A stretch of DNA of 64,000 nucleotides from AC-32 sp963754265 (GTDB taxonomy: Bacteria > Actinomycetota > Thermoleophilia > Gaiellales > Gaiellaceae): positions 186,001 through 250,000 of the forward strand of contig CAVWFB010000016.1 in the NCBI GenBank assembly GCA_963754265.1, in the 5' to 3' direction. Below are positions 15,712-24,702 of this stretch, one piece after another (within the stretch, counting starts at the first letter, position 1; the number at the start of each line of letters is the position of its first letter). The position numbers and the translations under genes are program-made. The notes under the pieces were generated by a model. The model was not told the DNA's origin and did not search any database. It was given only the letters and a program-made list of their open reading frames with translations.

Positions 15712-15779
15712 GGCTCCGCTCTGCCCGTGCGTGTGTCTGAATCGACCGGTCGACCCGCCAGACGTCAGTTCGAACCGCG

Positions 15780-16859
15780 TTAGGGCAGGGCGCCGACGAG
15801 GCGCTCGAGCTCCTCGTCGGTCGTCCACCAGCCGCACGAGACCCTGAGCCAGCCGAGCGGCGGGATGTCGCGGACGACCACTCCCTGCTCGTAGAGGCGT
15901 TTGACGAGCTCGCCGGAGTCGCCTTCGACCCGGAACGAGACGAGCGTGCCTTGCCCCGGCGCGGTCACGACCTCCGCCTTCGCGGCCACGAGCTCGCGGC
16001 ACCGCGCCGCCATCTGGGCGGCTCGTTCGAAGCGGCCTTCGGGCACGGTGTCGAGGGCGGCATCGAGCCCGGCCAGCGACGGGGGCGGCGTCCACCCGGA
16101 GTCGAAGCGCTTGGCGCCGGCCCGCGGCGTGAACTCCCCGGTCGGCTCGTAGCCGTCCTGCGAGAGGTAACTCGGGGCGAGCACCGTCAACGAGTCGGCG
16201 TCGCGTACCGCCAGCCCTCCCATCCCGTCGGGCCCGCAGAGCCACTTCTGGCACGAGAACGCGTAGTAGTCGATCTCTCGCGCGTCCACGGGCATCGCGC
16301 CGACCGACTGCGCGCCGTCGACGAGCAGCGGCAGGCCGGTCCGCTTCTTCAGCTCGTCGACCGGGAAGCGATTCCCGCTCATCCAGCACACGTGCGAGAG
16401 CGCGAGCAGGCGCGTCCTGGGCGTCACCTCGCCGAGCAGCACGTCGAGTGCCTTCTCCGACGGCAGCTCGCGCACGGGAGCCAGCCGTACCTGCGCCGGT
16501 GAGGCGGCGAGCGCTCCCAACAGCCCGAAGTGCTCGCCGTCGGTGGTCAGGACCTCGTCGTCTGCGCCGAGGGCGAGGCCGGCGAGGACGATGTTGCAGC
16601 CGTTCGTGGTCGAGGTGGTGAGCGAGACAGCGGTCTCCGGGACGCCCACCACGGCGGCGAGCTTCGCCCGCACGCGCTCGCGGAGCCCGAGCGCGCCGGA
16701 GAAGTAGTCGGCCCCGCCTCGGCCCACCTCGAGGTCGAACTGCTCCTGCGCGATCATCGCGTCGATGGTCGGGCGCGCGAGGGGGCCGTTGGTGCCCGCG
16801 TTCAGGTAGGCGAAGCGCTCGAAGACGGGGAACTCCGCGCGGGCTTCGTCGATGGTCAT
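15780..16859 (-). CDS. Class V (NifS-like) PLP-dependent aminotransferase
   Basis: 359 aa from ATG 16859, overlapping the EEP nuclease stop as ATGA. Fold-type I features: YLNAGTNGPL near the N-terminus, TTSTTNGCNIVLAGL, LALSHVCWMSGNRFPVDEL, PLLVDGAQSVGAMPVD with the PLP-pyridine Asp, and the Schiff-base Lys in FSCQKWLCGPDGMGG. This composition is like the Egt2/kynureninase/isopenicillin-epimerase group rather than canonical cysteine desulfurase; there is no active-site Cys loop typical of IscS. Substrate unknown. Confidence 0.85.
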   Translation of the reverse strand: MTIDEARAEFPVFERFAYLNAGTNGPLARPTIDAMIAQEQFDLEVGRGGADYFSGALGLRERVRAKLAAVVGVPETAVSLTTSTTNGCNIVLAGLALGADDEVLTTDGEHFGLLGALAASPAQVRLAPVRELPSEKALDVLLGEVTPRTRLLALSHVCWMSGNRFPVDELKKRTGLPLLVDGAQSVGAMPVDAREIDYYAFSCQKWLCGPDGMGGLAVRDADSLTVLAPSYLSQDGYEPTGEFTPRAGAKRFDSGWTPPPSLAGLDAALDTVPEGRFERAAQMAARCRELVAAKAEVVTAPGQGTLVSFRVEGDSGELVKRLYEQGVVVRDIPPLGWLRVSCGWWTTDEELERLVGALP

Positions 16860-17653
16860 TCGATCGTCACCTCCACCGGTGCATGGTCGGAAAGCAGGCG
16901 GCCGCCGAGTCTTCTGCGCTCGTCCGGCCAGCGCTTCGCGTGTCCCGAGGACGCGCTGCGAACCAGGATCTGGTCGATTCCGGAGATCGGCCGGGAGAAG
17001 CCCCAGGCGGGGCTCGTCAACTGCTCCATCGTCTCCGAGCGCTCCCGGATGACGTTGAAGTCGCCGGCCAGGACGAGGGTCTCGCCGGGCTCCGCGAAGC
17101 TCTCGGCGAAGACCGAGGCTCGGAGCAGCTCGCGGTCGGGTACTCGCCAGTCGGGCACGCTCGAATCGTGCAGGTTCGCGACCGTCAGCTGGCGTTCGTC
17201 CGTGACACACCGGACCGCATGGCAGACCCGCCGCTCCTTCGCCCACGCGAGCCGGATCCGCGGCTCGAGCTCGAGCTTCCGCCCCTGGAGCCGCCGGAAG
17301 CCCCGTGGGTTGAGGACGATCGAGTCGCTTGCGAGAGGGCGCAGCCTGGGTCCGAGCAGGATCGCGTTCGCCTGCCCCGCCACGGCGGAGCGGAAGAGCC
17401 CGTGGTGGAGCTGCGTGATCACACGCCCGAGCTCCGCGCTTCCGAGCAGGGGACGAGCCGCGACCGCACCGAAGGAGCGCATTCCGCTCCAGTCGTCGAG
17501 ATGGCCCAGCGCCCAGACGGGCAGCTCCTGGAGGCAGAGCACGTCGGGATCGTCTTCGGTCGCGAGCTGCACGATCTCCTTCAGAAAGCTGCGCCGCTCC
17601 GGTGGGCTCGCGTTGCCGTGGAAGACGTTCCAGGTGCGGACGAGCAGCGCCAC
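16856..17653 (-). CDS. Endonuclease/exonuclease/phosphatase (EEP) family hydrolase
   Basis: 265 aa from GTG 17653. The EEP fold motifs are present in order: RTWNVFHGN (N-terminal Asn), DVLCLQELP (metal Glu), TVANLHDSS, VLAGDFNV (catalytic Asp/Asn), and C-terminal LLSDHAPVEV (Asp-His). Members cut DNA, phosphoinositides or other phosphodiesters. No signal peptide, so it is probably cytosolic. Leaderless start: TACACT on the minus strand lies 9 nt upstream and overlaps the promoter of the divergent small gene. Confidence 0.85.
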   Translation of the reverse strand: MALLVRTWNVFHGNASPPERRSFLKEIVQLATEDDPDVLCLQELPVWALGHLDDWSGMRSFGAVAARPLLGSAELGRVITQLHHGLFRSAVAGQANAILLGPRLRPLASDSIVLNPRGFRRLQGRKLELEPRIRLAWAKERRVCHAVRCVTDERQLTVANLHDSSVPDWRVPDRELLRASVFAESFAEPGETLVLAGDFNVIRERSETMEQLTSPAWGFSRPISGIDQILVRSASSGHAKRWPDERRRLGGRLLSDHAPVEVTIE

Positions 17654-17661
17654 GAGCGGGC

Positions 17662-17668
17662 TAGTGTA
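17662..17668. promoter_or_regulatory. Overlapping divergent -10 elements (EEP / 103-aa gene)
   Basis: TAGTGTA reads TAGTGT on the plus strand (6 nt before the GTG at 17674) and TACACT on the minus strand (9 nt before the GTG at 17653). The entire 20-nt intergenic space is thus one shared core promoter for two leaderless genes. Confidence 0.5.
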
Positions 17669-17673
17669 AGCCG

Positions 17674-17985
17674 GTGCTTCGCAGACGGCGCTTCGCCGAG
17701 GTGATCGCTCGCCAGCTCGATCTCTTCGTCCGCGACCAGCTGCAGCTGCTCGAGGCCTGCGACGAGGCCGAGCGTGCATACGAACGGGCCGAGCGCGACG
17801 AGGCCGAGGAGCGGTTCGGCGACTACCAGGATCTCGTCGAGACCGGAACGGAGATCCTGGCCGACCTGCGCGACAACTTCGCCTCGTCGCTGGACGACGA
17901 GACGGCGGAGGAGTACGAGGCGGAGTTCAACCGTGCGGTCGCCAAGCGCCTGCCCCGCTTCGCGCTCGAGATCGAGAACCGCTAG
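17674..17985 (+). CDS. Conserved-looking acidic helical protein of unknown function
   Basis: 103 aa, GTG start. Not recognised. It is hydrophilic and almost entirely helical, rich in Glu, Asp, Arg and Ala (for example ACDEAERAYERAERDEAEERFGDY), with no Cys pair, signal peptide or membrane segment. Good coding signature, a promoter and a clean start argue that it is real. Its TAG stop is interlocked with that of the convergent membrane protein in the tetranucleotide CTAG (17982-17985). Confidence 0.6.
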   Translation: MLRRRRFAEVIARQLDLFVRDQLQLLEACDEAERAYERAERDEAEERFGDYQDLVETGTEILADLRDNFASSLDDETAEEYEAEFNRAVAKRLPRFALEIENR

Positions 17986-18461
17986 AAGCCGGCGGCGAAG
18001 CCTCCGACGATGGCGCCGAAGGCGACGTGGCCGATCAGCGTCCATAGCGCCGTCCGCCGCCCGTAGTTCACCAGCAGGAAACCGGGTGGCTCGAGGAGCG
18101 GCGTCTCCTCGGCGTCGGACCAGGGCGTACCCATGCGCGGATGAACGGCCGGGAGGAGAAGGGTCACGAGCACGCCTCCCGCGAGCGCGGCGTGGACGAC
18201 GCCCAGGGCCGCGCCGAAGAGCCACCCTGCCTGGTCGACCGCGCTGAAGATCGCGTAGTAGCCGAGGGCGAACAGGAGCCCGTTCAGGAAGTGGACCGCA
18301 ACGCCGATCACGGTTGCGCGGTCGCGGTCGTCTGTGAACACCGTCCCGAGCAGGAGCGGGATGTCCATGCGCGTCCAGCCCAGCTCCTGCGCCACCCGCA
18401 GGCCGCTCGTGAGCACGATCGTCCCGACGAAGCCACCGGCCAGCGCACCCCAGAGCGTCAC
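17982..18461 (-). CDS. Small integral membrane protein, unknown function
   Basis: 159 aa, GTG start overlapping the GH15 stop as GTGA. Four hydrophobic segments are visible (GALAGGFVGTIVLTSGL, VHFLNGLLFALGYYAIFSAV, GAALGVVHAALAGGVLVTLLL and the C-terminal LIGHVAFGAIVGGFAAGF). A polar loop PAVHPRMGTPWSDAEETPLLEPPGF lies between the third and fourth. Similar small membrane proteins occur beside glycosidases in actinobacteria, but I cannot assign a role. Probably cotranscribed with the GH15 gene. Confidence 0.65.
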   Translation of the reverse strand: MTLWGALAGGFVGTIVLTSGLRVAQELGWTRMDIPLLLGTVFTDDRDRATVIGVAVHFLNGLLFALGYYAIFSAVDQAGWLFGAALGVVHAALAGGVLVTLLLPAVHPRMGTPWSDAEETPLLEPPGFLLVNYGRRTALWTLIGHVAFGAIVGGFAAGF

Positions 18462-20269
18462 GCGGCCCGCCTCCCTGCCGCCTCTTCGTCTGCGATCCCG
18501 ACGGCGGCGTTGACGAGCGCCAGGTGCGTGAGCGCCTGCGGGAAGTTGCCGAGGAAGTCGTGGGTATGCTCGTCGACCTCCTCGGAGTAGAGCCCGACGT
18601 CGTTCGCCAGCCCGACGAGCTCGTCCATCAGAGCGTGCGCGCGGTCGAGCCGACCGGCGTGCGCGAGCGCCTCGACGAGCCAGAACGAACAGGTGAGAAA
18701 CGCCCCCTCCGGCCCGCCGACACCGTCATCGCCCCGATACCGGTAGACGAACGGCCCCTTGCGCAGCTCTCGCTCGACGGTGTCGATCGTGGAGCGGATC
18801 CGCTCGCCCTTCGGGTCGCCGTAGCCGAGGAGCGGCATCGTCAGCAGGCTCGCATCCGGCTCGCGCAGGTCGGTCGCCCGCACGTAGCTCCCCAGCTCCT
18901 CGTCCCAGCCCTGGGTCTCGATGAACTCGCGTAGCTCGTCTGCGGCCGCGCGCCAACTTACGCTGCGGTCCGGGATCGCCCCGCGCTCGGCAAGCTTGCA
19001 CGCCCGGTCGAGCGCGATCCAGCAGAACGCTTTCGACTGGATGAAGTGCGTCGGCTCGCTCCTGACCTCCCAGATCCCCGAGTCGGGGTCCCGCCAGTGC
19101 GTCGCCACCCAGTCGGCGATGCGCGCGACCTGCTTGCCGGTATCGCGGTCGATGTGCCCCACCTGCTGGACGTAGAGCCAGATCGACTCGAGCACGCCGC
19201 CGTAGACGTCCAGCTGGAGCTGCTGCGCCGCGCCGTTGCCGATCCGGACCGGTCCGGAGCCGCGGTAGCCCTCGAGCCAGGGCAGCTCCCGTTCGGGGGC
19301 CTGTGGCGAGCCGTCCACGCGGTAGAGGATCCGGAGCTCGGGCTGCGTCAGTCGCGACGCCTGCATCAGCCACCAGAAGAACGCCTGCGCTCCCTTGTGG
19401 AAGCCGAGCCGCAACCCGGCGTCGAGGGACCAGCATCCATCGCGGAGCCAGGTGTAGCGGTAGTCCCAGTTACGGGTGCCGCCGATCCACTCGGGGAGCG
19501 AGGCCGTCGGCGCCGCCACCCGCGCGCCCGACGGCGCGAAGACGAGCAGCTTCTGGACGAGCGCGCTGCGGACGACGGCCTCCCGCCACGGCCCTTCGTA
19601 CTGGATCTGGGATGCCCAGGTCGGCCAGAAGGCGGTGGTTCTGGCGAGCCGCCGCTCCGCATCGCTGCGCCCCGGAATTACGAGCGGCTCGCCGTGAGCA
19701 GCGGCCAGCGACCAGAGCGCGCTGCGACCTTGCTCGAGCGCGACCTCGCCGGTGACGATCCCGTTCGCGAAGATGCCGTCGGGGGCGTCAGAGATTCCGA
19801 GCACGAGGGCATCGGCGCCGTCCTCCGCGAACCAGTGCCGTGAGCGACGCTCGATCCTCGTCCGCCGCGCGCCGTAGCCGAAGCGCGGATCGAAGCTCCA
19901 ACGCAGCGGCACAGCGCCGGCCATGCCCTCCGCCTTGCGTACGAGCTCGCGCATCGGCGAGAAGGCCTGCTCGTCCGAAAGCGTCATCGCGTCGGTCAGG
20001 CGCACCGTCCCCTGCGCCGTCGTGAAGGTCGTCTCGAGGACGTTCGAATCATCGAGGTAGCGGCGCTCGGCCTCGAACGGCACCGCCGGCTCGAGGCGGA
20101 AGGAGCCGCCGCGCTCCGCGTCGAGCACGCGCGCGAAGACCGACGGCGAGTCGAAGTTCGGCAGGCAGAGCCAGTCGACCGAGCCGTCGCGCGCGATCAG
20201 CGCGGCGGTGCGGCCGTCACCGACGAGCGCGTAGTCGCGGATCGCCGCATAGCCGTCGATGCGTTCCAC
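18458..20269 (-). CDS. Glycoside hydrolase family 15 (glucoamylase/trehalase type)
   Basis: 603 aa from GTG 20269 (MERIDGYAAIRDYALVGDG). No signal peptide, so cytosolic. The N-terminal beta domain has GSVDWLCLPNFDSPSVFARVLD; the (alpha/alpha)6 domain contains NWDYRYTWLRDGCWSLDA, LPWLEGYRGSGPVRIGNGA, GIWEVRSEPTHFIQSK (general-acid Glu region) and GPEGAFLTCSFWLVEALA (general-base Glu region). Cytosolic actinobacterial members of this length are usually trehalases or maltodextrin glucosidases; substrate cannot be settled from sequence. The frame stays open upstream but the family N-terminus fixes the start; 25 nt separate it from dnaE2. Confidence 0.9.
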   Translation of the reverse strand: MERIDGYAAIRDYALVGDGRTAALIARDGSVDWLCLPNFDSPSVFARVLDAERGGSFRLEPAVPFEAERRYLDDSNVLETTFTTAQGTVRLTDAMTLSDEQAFSPMRELVRKAEGMAGAVPLRWSFDPRFGYGARRTRIERRSRHWFAEDGADALVLGISDAPDGIFANGIVTGEVALEQGRSALWSLAAAHGEPLVIPGRSDAERRLARTTAFWPTWASQIQYEGPWREAVVRSALVQKLLVFAPSGARVAAPTASLPEWIGGTRNWDYRYTWLRDGCWSLDAGLRLGFHKGAQAFFWWLMQASRLTQPELRILYRVDGSPQAPERELPWLEGYRGSGPVRIGNGAAQQLQLDVYGGVLESIWLYVQQVGHIDRDTGKQVARIADWVATHWRDPDSGIWEVRSEPTHFIQSKAFCWIALDRACKLAERGAIPDRSVSWRAAADELREFIETQGWDEELGSYVRATDLREPDASLLTMPLLGYGDPKGERIRSTIDTVERELRKGPFVYRYRGDDGVGGPEGAFLTCSFWLVEALAHAGRLDRAHALMDELVGLANDVGLYSEEVDEHTHDFLGNFPQALTHLALVNAAVGIADEEAAGRRAA

Positions 20270-20294
20270 GGCGGCGATTCTGCCCGGTCGCTCG

Positions 20295-23200
20295 TCAGCG
20301 GTGCCCGAAGTGGTGTGCCGCGGGCAGCGAGCCGAAGACGTCTGCGTCGTCGGCACAGCGCCGGGCGAGCGGGCTCAGCGAGACGAGCTCGCGGACGAGG
20401 ACGTTGCGATTCCGTCCGTAGCGCTCGAAGCGCCCGCGCGCCAGGAGCAGCGGCTCGGCCCGCACCAGCGCCCTGAACCGCTCGTAGACCGACGGAGGCA
20501 CGATCAGGTTGACCTGGCCGAACTCGTCCTCGAGCAGCATGAAGACGACGCCGTTCGCGGTCGCGGGCCGCTGCCGGGCCACGGCCATCCCCGCCACCGA
20601 AACCGAGCGGCCGGTGCGCTCTTCCTCCAGCTCCCGGCTCGAGAGCGTTCCCTCCGGCAGGTGCGGCCTCAGCAGCTCCAGCGGGTGCACGCCGACCGAG
20701 AGGCTCGTCGTCCGGTAGTCGGCGAGCATCCGCTCCCACGCGGTGTGCTCCCGGAGGGCCGGCGTCTCGGCGGTGGGATCGAGCGGCAGCGCGAGCTGCC
20801 GTTCCGCGCCGCCGCTCCCCGGCACCGTCTGGGCCCGAGGCGCCAGCCCGAGCTCCCAGAGGAGCGCCCGCCGGCCGCCCTCGAACGAGTCGCACGCGCC
20901 CGAGGCCACGATCGCCTCGAGCCGCGGCCGGTCGAGCGCGCTTCGCTGCGCGAGCTCCCTCACCCCACCGAAGGGGCCGCGCCGATCCCGCTCGGCCACG
21001 AGCGCCTTCGCCTCCTCCTCGCTCAGCGAGCGCACGTACTCCAGGCCGACCCGCACCGCCTCGTCCTCCAGCCCGCACTCCGCGCGGCTGAGGTTCACGT
21101 CGGGAGGGCGCACTTCCACCCCGCGCCGCTGCGCGTCGCGCACGAGCGACGAGGGCGGGTAGAAGCCCATCGGCTGGGCGTTCAGGAGCGCGCACAGGAA
21201 CTCGGCCGGATAGTGGTGGCGCAGCCACGCCGACTGGTACGCGAGCAACCCGAACGCCGCCGCATGGGACTTGGGGAAGCCGAAGGCCGCGAACCCGTTC
21301 AGCTTCAAGAAGACCTCCTCCGCCGTCTGCCGGTCGACCCCGCGCCCGAGCGCGCCCTCGACGAAGCGCTCGTGGAACGCCTCGACCGCCTCCTTGCTGC
21401 GCTTGCGGCTCATCGCCCGCCGCAGACCCTCCGCCTCGCCGACGGAGAAGCCGGCGAGCGCGATCGCGACCGCCAGCACCTGCTCCTGGAAGACGACGAC
21501 CCCGAGCGTCTCTCGCAGCGGCTCCTCCAGCAGCGGATGATCGTAGGGCGGCACGAACTCCGGGTTCACCCGCAGCTGCTGGCGGTTGTGGATGAACGGG
21601 TGCACCGCGCCGCCCTGGATGGGCCCTGGGCGCACAAGCGCGACCTGGATCGTCAGGTCCTCGAGGTTCTCCGGGAGCGTGCGCAGGAGCGACTGCATCT
21701 GCGCGCGGCTCTCGATCTGAAAGACGCCGACGGTGTCCGCGCGCTGGATCTCGCCGTAGACGACCTGGTCGTCGAGCGGGATCCGCGAGAGGTCGATCGT
21801 CTTGCCGTGCAGGTGCGCGATCTGCTCGACGCAGTCCTCGACCGCCGAGAGCATCCCGAGCCCGAGCAGATCGATCTTGAGGAAGCCTGCGTCGGCGCAC
21901 GAGTCCTTGTCCCATTGGCAGATCTGCCGCCCCTCCATCGCGGCCGGCTGGACCGGGACGAGCTCCACGAGCGGCCGTGTCGAGATGACCATTCCGCCTG
22001 GGTGCTGCGAGAGGTGCCGCGGCAGGCCGCCGATCTCGCCGCACAGCTCGGTGAAGGCCCGCCATCGCGGCGAGCCGAGCTTCGCCTCGCCGTCGGGCAG
22101 CTTCGCCAGCTCCTCGCGCACCCGACGAGGGCTGCCGTCGGTGAGGCGCGCCAGCCGCTCCAGCTCGGCGAAGGGCAGGCCGAGCGCCTTGCCGACGTCG
22201 CGGATCGCACCTCGCGCGCGATAGGTCGAGAAGGTGGCGACGAGCGCGGAGTGCTCGCGTCCGTAGCGCTCGCAGACGGCGACGATCAGCTTCTCGCGGA
22301 TGTCGCGCGGGAAGTCGAGGTCGATGTCGGGCACCGAGACGAGCTCGCGGTTCAGAAACCGGCCGAGCGAGAGGCCGGCGTGGACCGGGTCGACGTGCGA
22401 AAGCCCGGTCAGGTAGCAGACGATCGAGCCGACCGAGCTCCCGCGGCCGCGGCCGGGCGGGAGCACGTTGCGCGCCAGCGAGCCGCCGCGCACCTCGAGC
22501 GCGCACTCGCGCGCCAGCTCGAGCACCTCCCAGTGCAGGAGGAAGAACCCGGCCAGGCCGAGCTCGTCGATCAGCTTCAGCTCCTCGTCGAGCCGATGCC
22601 GCGCGCGGCGCTTGAGGCCGTTCGCGCCGCCGTACCGTCCCTCGAAGGCGCGGTCGCAGACGCCGGCGAGCTGCCTGATCGCCGGCTCACCCGTATCGGA
22701 GAAGTCCGGGTAGCGGTAGCCCAGGTCCTCGGTCAGGTCGAACTCCAGGCGGGCCGCGAGCTCGCCAGAGCGCTCGACGGCGTCGCGGTCGAGCGGAAAG
22801 CGCTCCGCCGGCTCGTCGGGCGCGGAGAGAACGGCCTCGCGGTTGCCGCGCCGCTCGGCCTCGCAGCCGTCGAGGGAGGTTCGGTGGCGAACCGCGACCA
22901 GCACGTCCTGGAGCGCGGTCCTGCGCAAGTGGTGCGCATGAGCGTCTCCGGTCGCCACCGTCTGGACGCCGAGCGCCTCGGCCAGTTCGCGCAAGGCAGC
23001 GTTGCGGCGCTCGTCGCCGCGCTCGTAGGGGCGCTGGAGCTCGACGAAGAAGCGCTCCCGCCCGAAGGAGCGCGCGAGAGCCGCCGCGCCGTTCGGATTG
23101 CGAACGGCGAGCCCGTGCCGCGCGCAGCCGGAGAGGCAGACGAGCCCGTCGTTCAGCTCCGCGAGCAGCGCCGGCTCGAGGGCGGGCGGCGCAAGCTCGG

Positions 23201-23504
23201 CCCCGTCGCGCGTCCGGGCGTGGGCGGCCGTCAGCAGCCGGCAGAGATTCGCGTAGCCCTGGGTGCTCTCGACGAGCAGCGTCACGTGCGAGCCGTCGTC
23301 GAGCGTCACCTCTGCGCCGGTGATCGGCCGCACGCCGAAGGCCTTCGCCGCGTGCGCGAACTCGAGCGAGCCGTAGACGCCGTCGTGGTCGGTCAGCGCC
23401 AATGCGTCGTATCCGAGCTCGGCCGCCCTCGCCGCGAGCTCCTCCGGCAGCGAGGCGCCGTCGAGGAACGAATAGGCTGAGTGGGCGTGGAGCTCGACGT
23501 ACAC
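20295..23504 (-). CDS. dnaE2: Error-prone DNA polymerase III alpha subunit DnaE2 (ImuC)
   Basis: 1069 aa from GTG 23504. Order: PHP domain (HAHSAYSFLDG at 6-16, TDHDGVYG), polymerase palm with PDIDLDFPRD carrying catalytic carboxylates, QHPGGMV, fingers with RRAMSRKRSKEA, helix-hairpin-helix region and an OB fold near the C-terminus. About 1070 aa, lack of a long C-terminal tau-binding tail, and proximity to imuB and DUF6504 identify the translesion DnaE2 rather than replicative DnaE1. It would extend past UV and alkylation lesions with ImuB. No LexA-type box is seen directly before it; the cassette's boxes lie before imuB. Confidence 0.9.
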   Translation of the reverse strand: MYVELHAHSAYSFLDGASLPEELAARAAELGYDALALTDHDGVYGSLEFAHAAKAFGVRPITGAEVTLDDGSHVTLLVESTQGYANLCRLLTAAHARTRDGAELAPPALEPALLAELNDGLVCLSGCARHGLAVRNPNGAAALARSFGRERFFVELQRPYERGDERRNAALRELAEALGVQTVATGDAHAHHLRRTALQDVLVAVRHRTSLDGCEAERRGNREAVLSAPDEPAERFPLDRDAVERSGELAARLEFDLTEDLGYRYPDFSDTGEPAIRQLAGVCDRAFEGRYGGANGLKRRARHRLDEELKLIDELGLAGFFLLHWEVLELARECALEVRGGSLARNVLPPGRGRGSSVGSIVCYLTGLSHVDPVHAGLSLGRFLNRELVSVPDIDLDFPRDIREKLIVAVCERYGREHSALVATFSTYRARGAIRDVGKALGLPFAELERLARLTDGSPRRVREELAKLPDGEAKLGSPRWRAFTELCGEIGGLPRHLSQHPGGMVISTRPLVELVPVQPAAMEGRQICQWDKDSCADAGFLKIDLLGLGMLSAVEDCVEQIAHLHGKTIDLSRIPLDDQVVYGEIQRADTVGVFQIESRAQMQSLLRTLPENLEDLTIQVALVRPGPIQGGAVHPFIHNRQQLRVNPEFVPPYDHPLLEEPLRETLGVVVFQEQVLAVAIALAGFSVGEAEGLRRAMSRKRSKEAVEAFHERFVEGALGRGVDRQTAEEVFLKLNGFAAFGFPKSHAAAFGLLAYQSAWLRHHYPAEFLCALLNAQPMGFYPPSSLVRDAQRRGVEVRPPDVNLSRAECGLEDEAVRVGLEYVRSLSEEEAKALVAERDRRGPFGGVRELAQRSALDRPRLEAIVASGACDSFEGGRRALLWELGLAPRAQTVPGSGGAERQLALPLDPTAETPALREHTAWERMLADYRTTSLSVGVHPLELLRPHLPEGTLSSRELEEERTGRSVSVAGMAVARQRPATANGVVFMLLEDEFGQVNLIVPPSVYERFRALVRAEPLLLARGRFERYGRNRNVLVRELVSLSPLARRCADDADVFGSLPAAHHFGHR

Positions 23505-24335
23505 CGCCCGCTGCTCCTAGCGCCCGGAGAGGGCGAGACGGTCACGGATCGCCCGGAGCGGACGCTGCGGATCCTCGCCGAGGTGGAGCAGCTGATCGTC
23601 ACGTGGTTCCGCTACGAGCCCGGCGAGGTGGGCCCCGACCCGCACATTCACCGCCGGCACACCGACGCGTTCTACCTCCTCGAGGGCGAGCTCGAATTCA
23701 CGCTCGGGCCGGACCTGCGAACGACCGCCGCCGGGCCGGGAACGTTCGCCGCGGCGCCGCCGGGCGTCGTCCACACCTTTCGCAACGCGAGCGACTCGAC
23801 CGCGATCTTCCTCAACGTCCACGCGCCGTCGATGAGCTTCGGCGACCACATCCGCGGCCGGATCACGGACTTCGACCAGCTCGACCCGCCGCCCGACGGC
23901 GGTCGAGCGCTCGAGGACGCAGTTCTCAGCGGCCCGGGAGAGGGCGAGCGGATCGAGGGCCGCTCGACCACGATCGTCAAGGCCGGTGGGAGCGACTGCG
24001 ACGGGCAGCTGGCGGTGTACGAGACCGTCCTCCCCGTCGGCAACTCCGGCCCACCGCTCCATCTGCACCGCGAGACGGCCGAGACGTTCTTCGTCCTGGA
24101 CGGCACCTTCGAGTTCACCCTCGGCGACGAGCGCGCGTCGCTCGAGCCCGGCTACTTCGCCCTCGTCCCGCCCGGCGTGCCCCACACGTTCGCCAACGAC
24201 GGTGAGGTGGAGGCCCGCTGCCTCACCATCACCGGTCCCGCGGGTGTCGAGGCGTTCATCCGCGAGGCGGTGCGGTCGGACGGCTCCGACCTCGCAGCCC
24301 TCGGCGCACGGCACGACACCTTCCTCCAGGGCTGA
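23481..24335 (+). CDS. Bicupin protein
   Basis: Two cupin folds: the first with GPDPHIHRRHTDAFYLLEGELEF and PGVVHTFRNAS, the second with PLHLHRETAETFFVLDGTFEF and PPGVPHTFAND (each split across the two canonical cupin motifs). Both retain His-rich metal sites, HIHRRH and HLHRE, plus the later His. Metal-dependent dioxygenase, isomerase or sensing roles are all possible. The start is uncertain: GTG 23481 is listed (24-nt overlap with dnaE2 on the other strand), but homology-like sequence begins around LLAPGEGETV, where only a CTG is available. Cytosolic. Confidence 0.75.
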   Translation: MGVELDVHRPLLLAPGEGETVTDRPERTLRILAEVEQLIVTWFRYEPGEVGPDPHIHRRHTDAFYLLEGELEFTLGPDLRTTAAGPGTFAAAPPGVVHTFRNASDSTAIFLNVHAPSMSFGDHIRGRITDFDQLDPPPDGGRALEDAVLSGPGEGERIEGRSTTIVKAGGSDCDGQLAVYETVLPVGNSGPPLHLHRETAETFFVLDGTFEFTLGDERASLEPGYFALVPPGVPHTFANDGEVEARCLTITGPAGVEAFIREAVRSDGSDLAALGARHDTFLQG

Positions 24336-24355
24336 GAGCGGAGAGCGGCGGGAGC

Positions 24356-24595
24356 TCACGTCCCCCGCTGGCTGAACCAGCGGCCCACCTCCTCGTCGCG
24401 GAACACGACCGCGCGCTCGCCCCCCGCGAGCACGACGTCGAAGTAGCGCCGGCTGACCGGCTCCTCAGTCCACCAGCGGTCGACCACTCGCCACTCCTCG
24501 CGCACGAGCGCCACCGCAGCGCGATTGACCGAGCGCGGCGTCCCGTCGACGTGAATCTCGACCAGGGCCGCCTGCGGCTCGTTTATCCGTCGCAT
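24356..24595 (-). CDS. DUF6504-like small protein of the imuB/dnaE2 cassette
   Basis: 79 aa from ATG 24595. The core WRVVDRWWTEEPVSRRYFDVVLAGGERAVVFRD, seen here in pieces WRVVDRWW, EPVSRRYF and AVVFRD, matches small proteins that accompany imuB and dnaE2 in many actinobacteria; their role in translesion synthesis is not established. It follows imuB across the tandem repeat, whose last unit contains its first five codons. The reading frame remains open upstream through the repeat, where it would encode a 20-residue repeat (SLATPTKRVV...); I take the ATG as start. Confidence 0.7.
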   Translation of the reverse strand: MRRINEPQAALVEIHVDGTPRSVNRAAVALVREEWRVVDRWWTEEPVSRRYFDVVLAGGERAVVFRDEEVGRWFSQRGT

Positions 24596-24700
24596 CGGCG
24601 AAGCCGACACGACTCTTTTGGTCGGCGTCGCAAGCGAGCCGTTAATACGTCGTCCCGGCAAAGCCGGCACGACTCTTTTGGTCGGCGTCGCAAGCGAGCG
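24581..24700 (-). repeat. Two-unit 60-bp tandem repeat between imuB and DUF6504
   Basis: Unit A 24581-24640 and unit B 24641-24700 are the same length and differ at 9 positions; a 30-bp stretch (CACGACTCTTTTGGTCGGCG continuing into TCGCAAGCGAG) is identical. A degraded third copy covers the end of imuB (24701-24717). On the minus strand each unit has a TCGC-TT-GCGA hairpin and a second hairpin, CCGGC-TTT-GCCGG in unit B and TCGGC-TTC-GCCGA in unit A, so a C-G pair is exchanged for T-A with the stem kept. Unit A covers the DUF6504 start codon. Confidence 0.9.
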
Positions 24701-24702
24701 CC

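Noticed and set aside
24581..24700. Tandem repeat considered as a CRISPR array
   Set aside because: Only two contiguous 60-bp units with no spacers, and no cas genes in the window.
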